In this document: in pieces, positions 1 to 4,365 of the stretch
Position numbering within the stretch: position 1 is the first letter of the stretch
Layout: each line of letters opens with the position of its first letter
Assembly (NCBI GenBank): GCA_946482345.1
Contig: CAMLRJ010000257.1
Span: 1 to 5,620, forward strand
Direction: 5' to 3'
Source of the DNA: an uncultured Cellvibrio sp.
GTDB taxonomy: Bacteria; Pseudomonadota; Gammaproteobacteria; Pseudomonadales; Cellvibrionaceae
Length of the DNA stretch: 5,620 nt
Notes under the pieces: generated by a model
What the model was told of the DNA's origin: nothing
The model's database searches: none
The model's input: the letters and a program-made list of their open reading frames with translations, nothing else
Made by a program: the position numbers and the translations under genes

Positions 1-499
1 GAATACCTTTAAGTTTTTACCCCTTGCCGTATTAATAGCCTTAACCGGTTGCGCCACAGTAAAGCTGGAAAACAAAATTACCGAAGTGGAAAAACACCAT
101 AAACATACAGTGCATGTTATCAAGAATACCAATACCGCTATTGTCGGCATTCCACTCACCAAAGAACAAAAACTTCCAAAATCTTTGGAAAAATTAAAAA
201 TCAAAGTGAAAACCGGGCAAAAAGTTGTATTTGCCGGGCCAGAAAAATTTGAGATCTTTGCTAAAGACGATAATTTTGCAATCCTGGAAATCAACACTCG
301 AACCAGCAATTGCGACAAAGCATCACAAGATTGTATCGGCTCCAAAGACGGCGTTATCAATATCACCATCCCCAAAACCATATCCAACCCGAAACTCGCG
401 AACGAATTAAAAGAAAAGAAAACAATCAAAGTAATGTTTGGCATTCGGATTGATGGCGATGAAATTGATCCGGAAATGGAGATAGAAGAGGAAAATTAA
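1..499 (+). CDS. Putative outer-membrane lipoprotein, unknown function (start codon at window edge)
   Basis: The reading frame is open from base 2. Base 1 is G, so the ATG probably lies only two bases outside the window, giving about 166 aa. The visible N-terminus NTFKFLPLAVLIALTGC is a textbook lipoprotein signal: one Lys, a hydrophobic stretch, then lipobox L-T-G-C with Cys at about residue 18. The +2 residue is Ala, not Asp, which favours sorting to the outer membrane. An internal GTG at 86 would remove this signal and is not the start. The mature part is Lys-rich, with a His/Lys cluster (EKHHKHTVH) near the lipidated end, alternating strand-like stretches, a Cys pair (about C105 and C112) that could form a disulfide, and a very acidic tail (GDEIDPEMEIEEEN). 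I do not recognise the family. It appears to be the last gene of its unit; the next strong terminator is at 632-663. Lipoprotein call is firm; function unknown. Confidence 0.85.
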   Translation, partial: NTFKFLPLAVLIALTGCATVKLENKITEVEKHHKHTVHVIKNTNTAIVGIPLTKEQKLPKSLEKLKIKVKTGQKVVFAGPEKFEIFAKDDNFAILEINTRTSNCDKASQDCIGSKDGVINITIPKTISNPKLANELKEKKTIKVMFGIRIDGDEIDPEMEIEEEN

Positions 500-520
500 T
501 CCGTAAATAATGGCTGTAAT

Positions 521-573
521 AAAGGGGTCAGAGCCCTTTATTTGGAATTGATTCACCAAGTTCGCTCAACCCA
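521..573 (+). repeat. GGGGTCAGAGCC repeat, copy 1 (palindromic head)
   Basis: First of two tandem copies (period 59-60 nt) that differ at three substitutions and a 1-nt indel. The head is a perfect 9-bp hairpin, AATAAAGGG / CCCTTTATT (518-526 and 534-542) around a GTCAGAG loop, followed by a non-palindromic tail ending CTCAACCCA. It lies in the 3' region of the lipoprotein gene, before the terminator, so it should be transcribed with it. There is no T-tract after the hairpin, so it is not an intrinsic terminator by itself. GGGGTCAGA(G/C)CCC motifs recur between genes in many proteobacteria, and I associate them with REP/RAYT-type palindromes. That link is from memory and not proven here. Confidence 0.75.
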
Positions 574-580
574 TAACGCA

Positions 581-632
581 AAAGGGGTCAGAGCCATTTA
601 TTTGAATTGATTCACCGAGTTCACTCAACCCA
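581..632 (+). repeat. GGGGTCAGAGCC repeat, copy 2 (degenerate hairpin)
   Basis: Second copy of the tandem repeat. The C536 to A596 change breaks the AAAGGG/CCCTTT stem present in copy 1. One G is missing in the TTTGGAATT stretch, and two further transitions occur in the tail. The copy ends at the first base of the 632-663 terminator stem, so repeat and terminator are contiguous. The intact hairpin in copy 1 and the broken one here suggest a duplicated element that is decaying. Confidence 0.75.
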
Positions 633-663
633 AAGGCCAGCCAACCCGCTGGCCTTTTTTATT
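632..663 (+). terminator. Strong Rho-independent terminator
   Basis: A perfect 10-bp stem, AAAGGCCAGC (632-641) / GCTGGCCTTT (648-657), encloses the 6-nt loop CAACCC. It is followed by a T-run (655-660) and ATTT. It lies 133 nt past the lipoprotein stop with only the repeats between, so it most likely ends that transcript. Confidence 0.92.
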
Positions 664-975
664 TCCCAAAAAGAATCAATCGGGATGTTTTCTTTTTAAT
701 CATCCAACAAATATTTGGCGCACAAACACACAAAAATTTCAGCTATCACCGTACCACCTATTGCGTAGCCCGTATGAAGCGCAGCGTAATGCGGGGATCT
801 AATCACTCAATCAATAAAATTCTCACAGTCCTTATCCTCCAACTGTAAGCCAAAACGCACAAAACATTCCGAAGTCTGCCACTGGTTCTGGTGCCATCAA
901 TCGTTAGAATGCGCGACACAGGGATGGCAATTTTAATAGGGAGTTTCGAGGCTAATCATTTTTCACTTCGCAAAA
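664..975. other. Non-coding stretch with one REP-like element
   Basis: No convincing coding sequence on either strand. It holds the REP-like element at 765-795 and otherwise AT-rich unique sequence. It must contain the promoter for the small gene starting at 989, but I see no good sigma-70 match: TTTAAT/TAATAG near 932-939 could serve as a -10, with no recognisable TTGACA-like -35 about 17 bp upstream. I therefore call no promoter. Confidence 0.5.
765..795 (+). repeat. REP-like palindromic element (GTAG + imperfect hairpin)
   Basis: GTAG (765-768) is followed directly by CCCGTAT (769-775) and ATGCGGG (789-795). These pair over 7 bp with one T-G wobble around a 13-nt loop containing GAAGCGCAGCG. 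A GTAG tetranucleotide followed by an imperfect palindrome is the layout of REP elements, and CCCGGAT-GAAGCGCAGCG-ATCCGGG-like sequences are common in gammaproteobacterial intergenic DNA. The stem here is slightly degenerate. No RAYT transposase gene lies in the window. Confidence 0.65.
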
Positions 976-980
976 AGGAG
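976..980 (+). promoter_or_regulatory. Shine-Dalgarno AGGAG selecting the start at 989
   Basis: AAAAAGGAG ends at 980. An ATG at 983 is only 2 nt away, too close to be efficient, whereas the ATG at 989 has an 8-nt spacer. The leader AAAAGGAGTTATGCAA-ATG closely matches the leader of the next small gene, AAAAGGAGTTACAAA-ATG, where the ATG aligns with 989. Both points support 989. Confidence 0.75.
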
Positions 981-988
981 TTATGCAA

Positions 989-1225
989 ATGATCACTAAA
1001 TTACTTTCGCTTGTTCTTCTGATCACCATTTCAACGGCAGCCAGCGCTGCCACCCTGATGACACTGCCTAATATTCCACTTGGCGTATATCTACTGAGCA
1101 TTGGCTCCTGCGCATTTGTATTCCTGCGCAAGGCTATTTCAGCCAACAAGGAAACCGGCGTGAATAATTCACAGTCGGCTACTTCAAAACTTCACATTCA
1201 CTCAAGCTCGAAGTCTATAACTTAG
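989..1225 (+). CDS. Small secreted or membrane-hairpin protein, unknown family (78 aa)
   Basis: Start chosen at 989 for its AGGAG spacing and for leader similarity to the gene at 1391; an ATG at 983 would add two residues. Residues 4-21 form a signal-peptide-like hydrophobic segment ending A-S-A (possible cleavage after about residue 20). After a short linker containing LPN there is a second hydrophobic segment (about 29-46, IPLGVYLLSIGSCAFVF), directly followed by the basic motif FLRKA (45-49). The tail (50-78) is polar and Ser/Lys-rich. I do not recognise the family. The pattern of a Pro-containing start, a transmembrane helix and an Arg/Lys stop resembles C-terminal sorting tails such as PEP-CTERM, but no PEP motif is visible and the 29-residue tail is atypical. 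The neighbour at 1391 has the same FLRKA tail and RBS leader, so the two are probably related or co-functional. The palindrome GTGAATAATTCAC (1160-1172) lies inside the coding region. Confidence 0.6.
   Translation: MITKLLSLVLLITISTAASAATLMTLPNIPLGVYLLSIGSCAFVFLRKAISANKETGVNNSQSATSKLHIHSSSKSIT
1160..1172. repeat. 13-bp palindrome GTGAATAATTCAC inside the 78-aa gene
   Basis: Identical over 14 bases (including the following A) to 1794-1807 and one base different from 1771-1784. It encodes part of the polar C-terminal tail (VNNSQ region). Flanking sequence is not shared, so the repeat unit is the palindrome itself. Confidence 0.6.
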
Positions 1226-1375
1226 CGACTGTGGCTGGTGCTTGTAAGGACTAGCGGGTGAGGTCTGGACCTCGCTTGTCAGGGATACGACGACACTTGC
1301 AGTGACTACCCCTCAGTAACTTAGAGTGCAGTGTACCGGCCACATTTACTTTTAAATTTGCTTAGGCAATCTGTC
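1226..1375 (+). other. Structured spacer between the two small membrane-protein genes
   Basis: This spacer looks more GC-rich than its flanks and contains an imperfect stem at 1249-1280: GAC-T-AGC-(GGGT bulge)-GAGGTC pairs with GACCTC-GCT-T-GTC, 12 bp in all with a U-U mismatch. CACTTGCAGTG (around 1294-1304) gives a second 4-bp hairpin. An 8-nt direct repeat TAACTTAG brackets the region (1218-1225, which includes the stop codon, and 1317-1324). There is no T-tract, so it is not an intrinsic terminator. It could be a transcript spacer, a leader structure for the downstream gene, or a small RNA. Nothing settles which. Confidence 0.35.
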
Positions 1376-1378
1376 AAA

Positions 1379-1383
1379 AGGAG
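1379..1383 (+). promoter_or_regulatory. Shine-Dalgarno AGGAG selecting the start at 1391
   Basis: AAAAGGAG (1376-1383) lies 7 nt before ATG 1391. A longer reading from GTG 1331 would put this Shine-Dalgarno inside the gene and add 20 residues with no counterpart in the sister gene, so 1391 is preferred. Confidence 0.85.
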
Positions 1384-1390
1384 TTACAAA

Positions 1391-1696
1391 ATGGTTAACA
1401 GACTGATTATTTCTCTGCTTTTAATTATTTTTTCAATCATTCTCAGCGCCATGTTCTATGCAGACCAAGCTCTGACTTCTGTTTTTCATAAAGATGAATG
1501 GGTTCAGGAAAGCATGAGCAAGGATATTTGCAGCGACACCAACTGTGAAGGCTCAACCCACACAGAAACGACTCAAGCCATCAGTGAGTTTCTGGCGTCA
1601 CGGCATGATGCGCCCGTCACCTTTCAACCTTTGGTATTACTTCTGATCGGGCTTATTGCTGTTTTTTTCCTGAGAAAAGCAGCATCCGACAAATAG
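1391..1696 (+). CDS. Small bitopic (hairpin) inner-membrane protein with FLRKA tail, unknown family (101 aa)
   Basis: Residues 4-23 form a strong hydrophobic segment after MVNR. Residues 24-77 form a polar, acidic, Thr/Ser-containing loop with the Cys pair C-SDTN-C (47 and 52). Residues 78-94 form a second hydrophobic segment, ending in FLRKA (93-97) and a short SDK tail. By the positive-inside rule both ends face the cytoplasm and the loop faces the periplasm, where the two Cys could form a disulfide. The first segment could instead be an uncleaved or cleaved signal. The architecture and the last motif match the gene at 989 (FVFLRKA versus FFLRKA), although the loop is much longer here. I do not recognise the family and assign no function. 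A terminator follows at 1731-1760, so this is the last gene of its unit. Confidence 0.7.
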   Translation: MVNRLIISLLLIIFSIILSAMFYADQALTSVFHKDEWVQESMSKDICSDTNCEGSTHTETTQAISEFLASRHDAPVTFQPLVLLLIGLIAVFFLRKAASDK

Positions 1697-1713
1697 TTTT
1701 CCAAAACTGTGGC

Positions 1714-1729
1714 TGATGTTTATTTTTTG
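1714..1729 (+). repeat. 16-nt direct repeat, copy 1
   Basis: TGATGTTTATTTTTTG is identical to 2014-2029, exactly 300 bp downstream. This copy immediately precedes the terminator stem. The sequence is T-rich and low in complexity, which lowers its weight. Confidence 0.5.
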
Positions 1730-1730
1730 C

Positions 1731-1760
1731 AGCCCGGATCAAAAGACCGGGCTTGTTTTT
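1731..1760 (+). terminator. Rho-independent terminator
   Basis: AGCCCGG (1731-1737) pairs with CCGGGCT (1747-1753) over 7 bp. TC/GA can extend the stem inside past a bulged A, leaving an AAAA loop. TGTTTTT follows. It lies 35 nt after the stop of the 101-aa gene and should end its transcript. Confidence 0.88.
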
Positions 1761-1770
1761 AGACGCCAAG

Positions 1771-1783
1771 GTGAATATTTCAC
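1771..1783. repeat. 13-bp palindrome GTGAATATTTCAC
   Basis: Perfect 5-bp arms GTGAA/TTCAC around TAT, followed by A. It is the first of two copies centred 23 bp apart (1777 and 1800), about two helical turns, as in tandem operator sites. No regulator gene is visible nearby, so operator function is inferred only from geometry. Confidence 0.55.
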
Positions 1784-1793
1784 AATATTGCAG

Positions 1794-1806
1794 GTGAATA
1801 ATTCAC
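1794..1806. repeat. 13-bp palindrome GTGAATAATTCAC
   Basis: Second of the twin sites, identical to the copy inside the 78-aa gene at 1160-1172. Its right end (TTCACA, 1802-1807) sits 17 bp before TCTATA (1825-1830). A weak sigma-70-like promoter with a site over its -35 is thus imaginable, but the -10 match is poor. Confidence 0.55.
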
Positions 1807-2052
1807 ATTGGATTTTTTGTTTTATCTATAGCCTTCATGGTGTAGCGGTGTTAGCAGGGAAAGAGAACGGAATGAAAATTTTGTGGTTAAGGACAAGACT
1901 GGTTGGTGATTGAAGCGTCAACTTGGTGGATTCGCTCTGGCTGGCATTACCCCCAATTCGGTTGATACTTTGGTCATCACATTACACTGGCAAGTGGACA
2001 TCGCTATTTCAATTGATGTTTATTTTTTGGTAATCATCTATTTCGATCATGA
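1807..2052. other. Non-coding stretch upstream of the protease gene
   Basis: I see no supportable gene here. An open frame reaching back through the terminator to 1716 is judged spurious. The second copy of the 16-nt direct repeat is at 2014-2029. TTGATG (2013-2018) could be a weak -35 for the protease, but the best -10 options around 2034-2041 are poor, so no promoter is called. Confidence 0.45.
2014..2029 (+). repeat. 16-nt direct repeat, copy 2
   Basis: TGATGTTTATTTTTTG, identical to 1714-1729. It lies about 70 bp upstream of the protease start, and the flanks are unrelated between copies. Confidence 0.5.
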
Positions 2053-2097
2053 ATGGCATCAACTTCTTTTTTCAGGTTTGAAGAGGTGATCGAATAG
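2053..2097 (+). pseudogene. In-frame HtrA-like N-terminal fragment ended by an amber codon
   Basis: In the same frame as the downstream protease, ATG 2053 reads MASTSFFRFEEVIE and then TAG (2095-2097), followed directly by A-M-P-S-I-V. HtrA/Deg proteases typically read ...LEKVMPSVVSI... at the start of the mature protease domain. The joined sequence FEEVIE-(stop)-AMPSIVTI fits that junction with the stop at one residue position. This suggests a single nonsense change, for example from CAG or AAG, that removed the original front of the gene. A TGA at 2050-2052 closes the frame further upstream, no signal peptide is visible, and no good RBS precedes ATG 2053. Alternatives are chance similarity of a short stretch or a sequencing error at one base. 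Confidence 0.45.
2083..2091 (+). promoter_or_regulatory. Extended Shine-Dalgarno-like GAGGTGATC upstream of the protease
   Basis: GAGGTGATC matches nine bases of the 16S anti-Shine-Dalgarno complement (AAGGAGGTGATC). It ends 9 nt before ATG 2101, but the GAGG core is 14 nt away, longer than usual. It also encodes EEVI of the in-frame fragment, so the match may be coincidental. It is the only plausible site for initiation at 2101. Confidence 0.45.
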
Positions 2098-2100
2098 GCC

Positions 2101-2763
2101 ATGCCATCCATTGTGACGATTACAACTTATAAACATCCCGAGCAAAACCCCAGGAATGTTTCGGCAGTTCAAATGCCTGCAAACTTGCGGCACCTTTTTG
2201 AATCCAAAGAAAAATCTGAAGTCGATCAAACCGGTACAGGTTTTTTTGTATCGAAAAATGGTTACATCATGACCTGCTTGCATTTAGTCAAAGATGCTGA
2301 AAAAATTCAGGTAACACTTTATGACAAACGAAAGTTCTCAGCGCAGCTTGTTGATAGCGACAGTGTTTCGGATTTGGCACTGCTTAAAATCGATGGCGAT
2401 AATTTTTCTGCATTAAGTTTTGAATCTGCAAAACTGCCCAAAGTAGGCTCATGGGTATTTGTTATAGGCGCGCCTTGTGATTTTGATTTTTCTACTAACG
2501 TGGGAATAATCAGCGCACTCAACCGCAGGCTTCCAATAAAAGCCGGTGACTATTCCATTCCACACATTCAAACCAGCATTTCAATTAATCCAGGTCATTC
2601 AGGCGGCCCTGTCATTAATTTATCCGGAAAGGTCGTCGGCATCACCACCCATATAGTTAAGGATCACAGTTCCGGCGGTATTTCATTTGCAGTACCTGCT
2701 CTATACGCAGAAGAGTTAAGCAGGAAATGGATTTATGAATCCAGAACAAAAGTGGGATCGTGA
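2101..2763 (+). CDS. HtrA/Deg-type trypsin-like serine protease domain, no signal peptide, no PDZ
   Basis: Chymotrypsin-fold (peptidase family S1C-like) domain of 220 aa. The catalytic triad is visible: His61 in YIMTCLHLV (canonical TNNHVV), Asp91 in SVSDLALLKI and Ser167 in NPGHSGGPV (canonical NxGNSGGP). GTGFFVSKNGY (45-55) and GGISFAVP (192-199) are also typical HtrA landmarks. The N-terminus MPSIVTI matches the usual start of the mature domain, and MPANLRHLF (25-33) resembles the LA-loop region of DegP. Family members are normally 350-480 aa with a signal peptide or membrane anchor and one or two PDZ domains; here the protein stops about 20 residues after the protease domain. As written it would be cytoplasmic and would lack PDZ-based substrate recognition and activation. 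A TAG lies two codons before the ATG, with HtrA-like sequence before it (2053-2094). It could be a genuine stand-alone peptidase or a 5'-truncated relic. The open, triad-complete frame suggests it is recent or still functional. Confidence 0.88.
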   Translation: MPSIVTITTYKHPEQNPRNVSAVQMPANLRHLFESKEKSEVDQTGTGFFVSKNGYIMTCLHLVKDAEKIQVTLYDKRKFSAQLVDSDSVSDLALLKIDGDNFSALSFESAKLPKVGSWVFVIGAPCDFDFSTNVGIISALNRRLPIKAGDYSIPHIQTSISINPGHSGGPVINLSGKVVGITTHIVKDHSSGGISFAVPALYAEELSRKWIYESRTKVGS

Positions 2764-2818
2764 TTTTGTAATGACGAACAATAAATCCTGGTTCGCACAA
2801 CATTTTCACATGATTGTA

Positions 2819-2857
2819 AAAATAAAAAATCGTCATCTCACCTTCGCGAGATGACGA
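2819..2857 (-). terminator. Rho-independent terminator of the minus-strand operon
   Basis: A perfect 10-bp stem, TCGTCATCTC (2830-2839) / GAGATGACGA (2848-2857), has an 8-nt loop. On the minus strand it is followed by a long T-rich tract (complement of 2819-2829). It lies 37 nt past the stop of the DUF1552 gene. On the plus strand only AAAAC follows, so it is not an efficient intrinsic terminator for the protease, though the stem lies in that convergent transcript too. Confidence 0.9.
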
Positions 2858-2859
2858 AA

Positions 2860-2887
2860 ACACACGACGAGGTAACACACAACGAGG
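2860..2887. repeat. Short tandem repeat ACACACRACGAGG x2
   Basis: ACACACGACGAGG (2860-2872) and ACACACAACGAGG (2875-2887) match at 12 of 13 positions with a 15-nt period. The repeat sits between the DUF1552 stop and its terminator, in the 3' untranslated region of the minus-strand transcript. No function is apparent. Confidence 0.6.
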
Positions 2888-2894
2888 AAAACAA

Positions 2895-4346
2895 TTAAAT
2901 ATTGAGGGCAGACAAATTCATTCGATCTATACCGACACTGGAAATGTTGAGGCCAGCCAGTTGCGCGATGCGTGTAAATAAATCAGCGTGACTAAACTGG
3001 GAACATTGATTATTCGCCCAGCTGGTTGTTTGTTTGATGGATTTATAAGTACCGCTGCTATCACGACTGCCCACTGTAGTCGTGGACACCAACGGCGTTT
3101 TATACCAACGGCCCGTGCGTATAGCATTCATACCACCGCTAATACTGCCTCCACCACCAATCACTATGTGAGGTTTTAAATCGCGGTCGTGAGTACCATT
3201 TGAAATTTCGCCAGTTAACACAATGATAGTGTTATCAATTAAACGACGACCATCGATATCAATCGTATTTTGTAAATCTCTTACAAAATTCACGACTTTT
3301 TGTGCGTTGTATTGCGTCCAACCTACATAAGCTCTTCTTGCGTCTGCGGGCTTGCCTTCATTGTAATGTGCAATGTCATGATGAAAATCACCGGTGTATC
3401 CGGATATTCCAACATGAGCACCACCTGCTGTATCAGTCCAGGCGAATTCATCGGTTTGCTCACCCAAACCGACAACAGCAACACGATGCGTATCGTTAGT
3501 GAATGCAACGCGAACCATATCCAACATGGATTCCATTTCCAATCCAAGATTTTGTGATTGCGTGGGTATTCTTTTCAAACTGGCAGTTCCACTGACCACG
3601 GGTTTTGTCCCTACTTTTTTACCAACGGCATTTACGGCTTCAAGATAAGAATATAATTTGTTGCGTTCATTAACATTTGTTGCATTGATATTTTGAATAA
3701 TTTGATTGGTTTCTGCTGACAAGTAAGGAAACAATTCGGCAACAACAGGATCAACACTGGTGTTACTTCCACCACCACTTCCACTGAAAATAGAACGATA
3801 AGCATCGTATGATCGTGTATAAAAAGCGAGGCTGTCCAATCGATCATTAAATGAAAGGGGATGATAAGCAGCGCCCCATGATGTGTATCGCGCACTCAAA
3901 CGCAATGCAGGCATGTTGTAATGTTTTTCCAACAAATAATCAATTGAAGGCGCAATCGGTCTTGGAAATGGACCACCCAAAGCTGAATCATTAGGTGCAT
4001 CAATCGGCACTGCGGCCGTTAAAATATCCGAATAGGAAACATCATGTGCATTACCCCAAAATGTACCGCGTAATCCATCCACAAAAACACAATCCGATTT
4101 AATCGATTCAAATGGACTCCAAAATTCCGGCAGCTCAAAATCAAATTCACTTCCTGAAAAATTATCGATGGCTTGATAACCAGATCCCCAACCATGAGCC
4201 AATGGGATAAAACAAACTCTTACCGGTGCACGTGTTTGTGCAAACGTCTGCTCCACTTGAAATGCACTCAACAACCCCAACCCGGCAAGACCTTTGATGA
4301 AATCACGTCGAGCTAATTGTTTATTGATCAATATATTGTTGTTCAT
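2895..4346 (-). CDS. DUF1552 family protein, Tat-exported
   Basis: 483 aa from ATG at 4346-4344. This start gives a proper twin-arginine signal, LARRDFIKGLAGLGLLSAF (11-29, R13 R14), with probable cleavage near TFA-QT (about residue 36). It follows GAAGAGAAG, a weak RBS with a 5-nt spacer, and leaves 19 nt to the upstream gene. The frame stays open to 4442, but that would overlap the upstream gene and bury the signal. The body matches my recollection of DUF1552: GWGSG (52-56), FVDGLRG and GNAHD (88-102), GEQTDEFAW (295-303), FHHDIAHY (321-328), IIVLTGEISNG-HDRDLKPHIVIGGGG (374-400) and a C-terminal FSHADLFTRIAQLAG. A Gly/Ser linker lies at about 187-196. Family function is unknown; it is regularly encoded beside DUF1592/DUF1588 proteins, as here. 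Tat export implies folding, and perhaps cofactor loading, before transport to the periplasm. A terminator follows at 2819-2857. Confidence 0.9.
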   Translation of the reverse strand: MNNNILINKQLARRDFIKGLAGLGLLSAFQVEQTFAQTRAPVRVCFIPLAHGWGSGYQAIDNFSGSEFDFELPEFWSPFESIKSDCVFVDGLRGTFWGNAHDVSYSDILTAAVPIDAPNDSALGGPFPRPIAPSIDYLLEKHYNMPALRLSARYTSWGAAYHPLSFNDRLDSLAFYTRSYDAYRSIFSGSGGGSNTSVDPVVAELFPYLSAETNQIIQNINATNVNERNKLYSYLEAVNAVGKKVGTKPVVSGTASLKRIPTQSQNLGLEMESMLDMVRVAFTNDTHRVAVVGLGEQTDEFAWTDTAGGAHVGISGYTGDFHHDIAHYNEGKPADARRAYVGWTQYNAQKVVNFVRDLQNTIDIDGRRLIDNTIIVLTGEISNGTHDRDLKPHIVIGGGGSISGGMNAIRTGRWYKTPLVSTTTVGSRDSSGTYKSIKQTTSWANNQCSQFSHADLFTRIAQLAGLNISSVGIDRMNLSALNI

Positions 4347-4365
4347 GATGGCTTCTCTTCTTTGA

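Noticed and set aside
952..1149. 65-codon open frame on the minus strand opposite the 78-aa gene
   Set aside because: It is antisense to a gene with a good RBS and signal-like N-terminus, and has no RBS or recognisable features of its own.
1218..1330. Integron attC site between the small cassette-like genes
   Set aside because: The terminal motifs are direct repeats (TAACTTAG), not the inverted RYYYAAC/GTTRRRY pair an attC needs, and no integrase is visible.
1331..1390. GTG at 1331 as start of the 101-aa protein
   Set aside because: It would place the AGGAG Shine-Dalgarno inside the gene and put a basic 20-residue stretch before the hydrophobic segment. ATG 1391 is ideally spaced.
1771..1806. 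CRP/FNR or ArgR binding sites
   Set aside because: GTGA-N5-TCAC has the wrong spacer for CRP, and TGAAT-N1-ATTCA the wrong spacer for an ArgR box.
1716..1913. 65-codon open frame starting MFIFCSPDQ on the plus strand
   Set aside because: It begins inside the 16-nt repeat, runs through the terminator hairpin and the twin palindromes, has no RBS, and has a composition unlike a real protein. Its last 13 codons from ATG 1872 are equally unsupported.
1910..2089. Open frame from TTG 1910 (LKRQLGGFALAG...) as a detached signal peptide of the protease
   Set aside because: It is in a different frame from the protease, has a rare start, and resembles no HtrA N-terminus beyond a short hydrophobic patch.
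2860..2887. CRISPR-like repeat
   Set aside because: Only two 13-nt units with a 2-nt spacing; no spacer array or cas genes.
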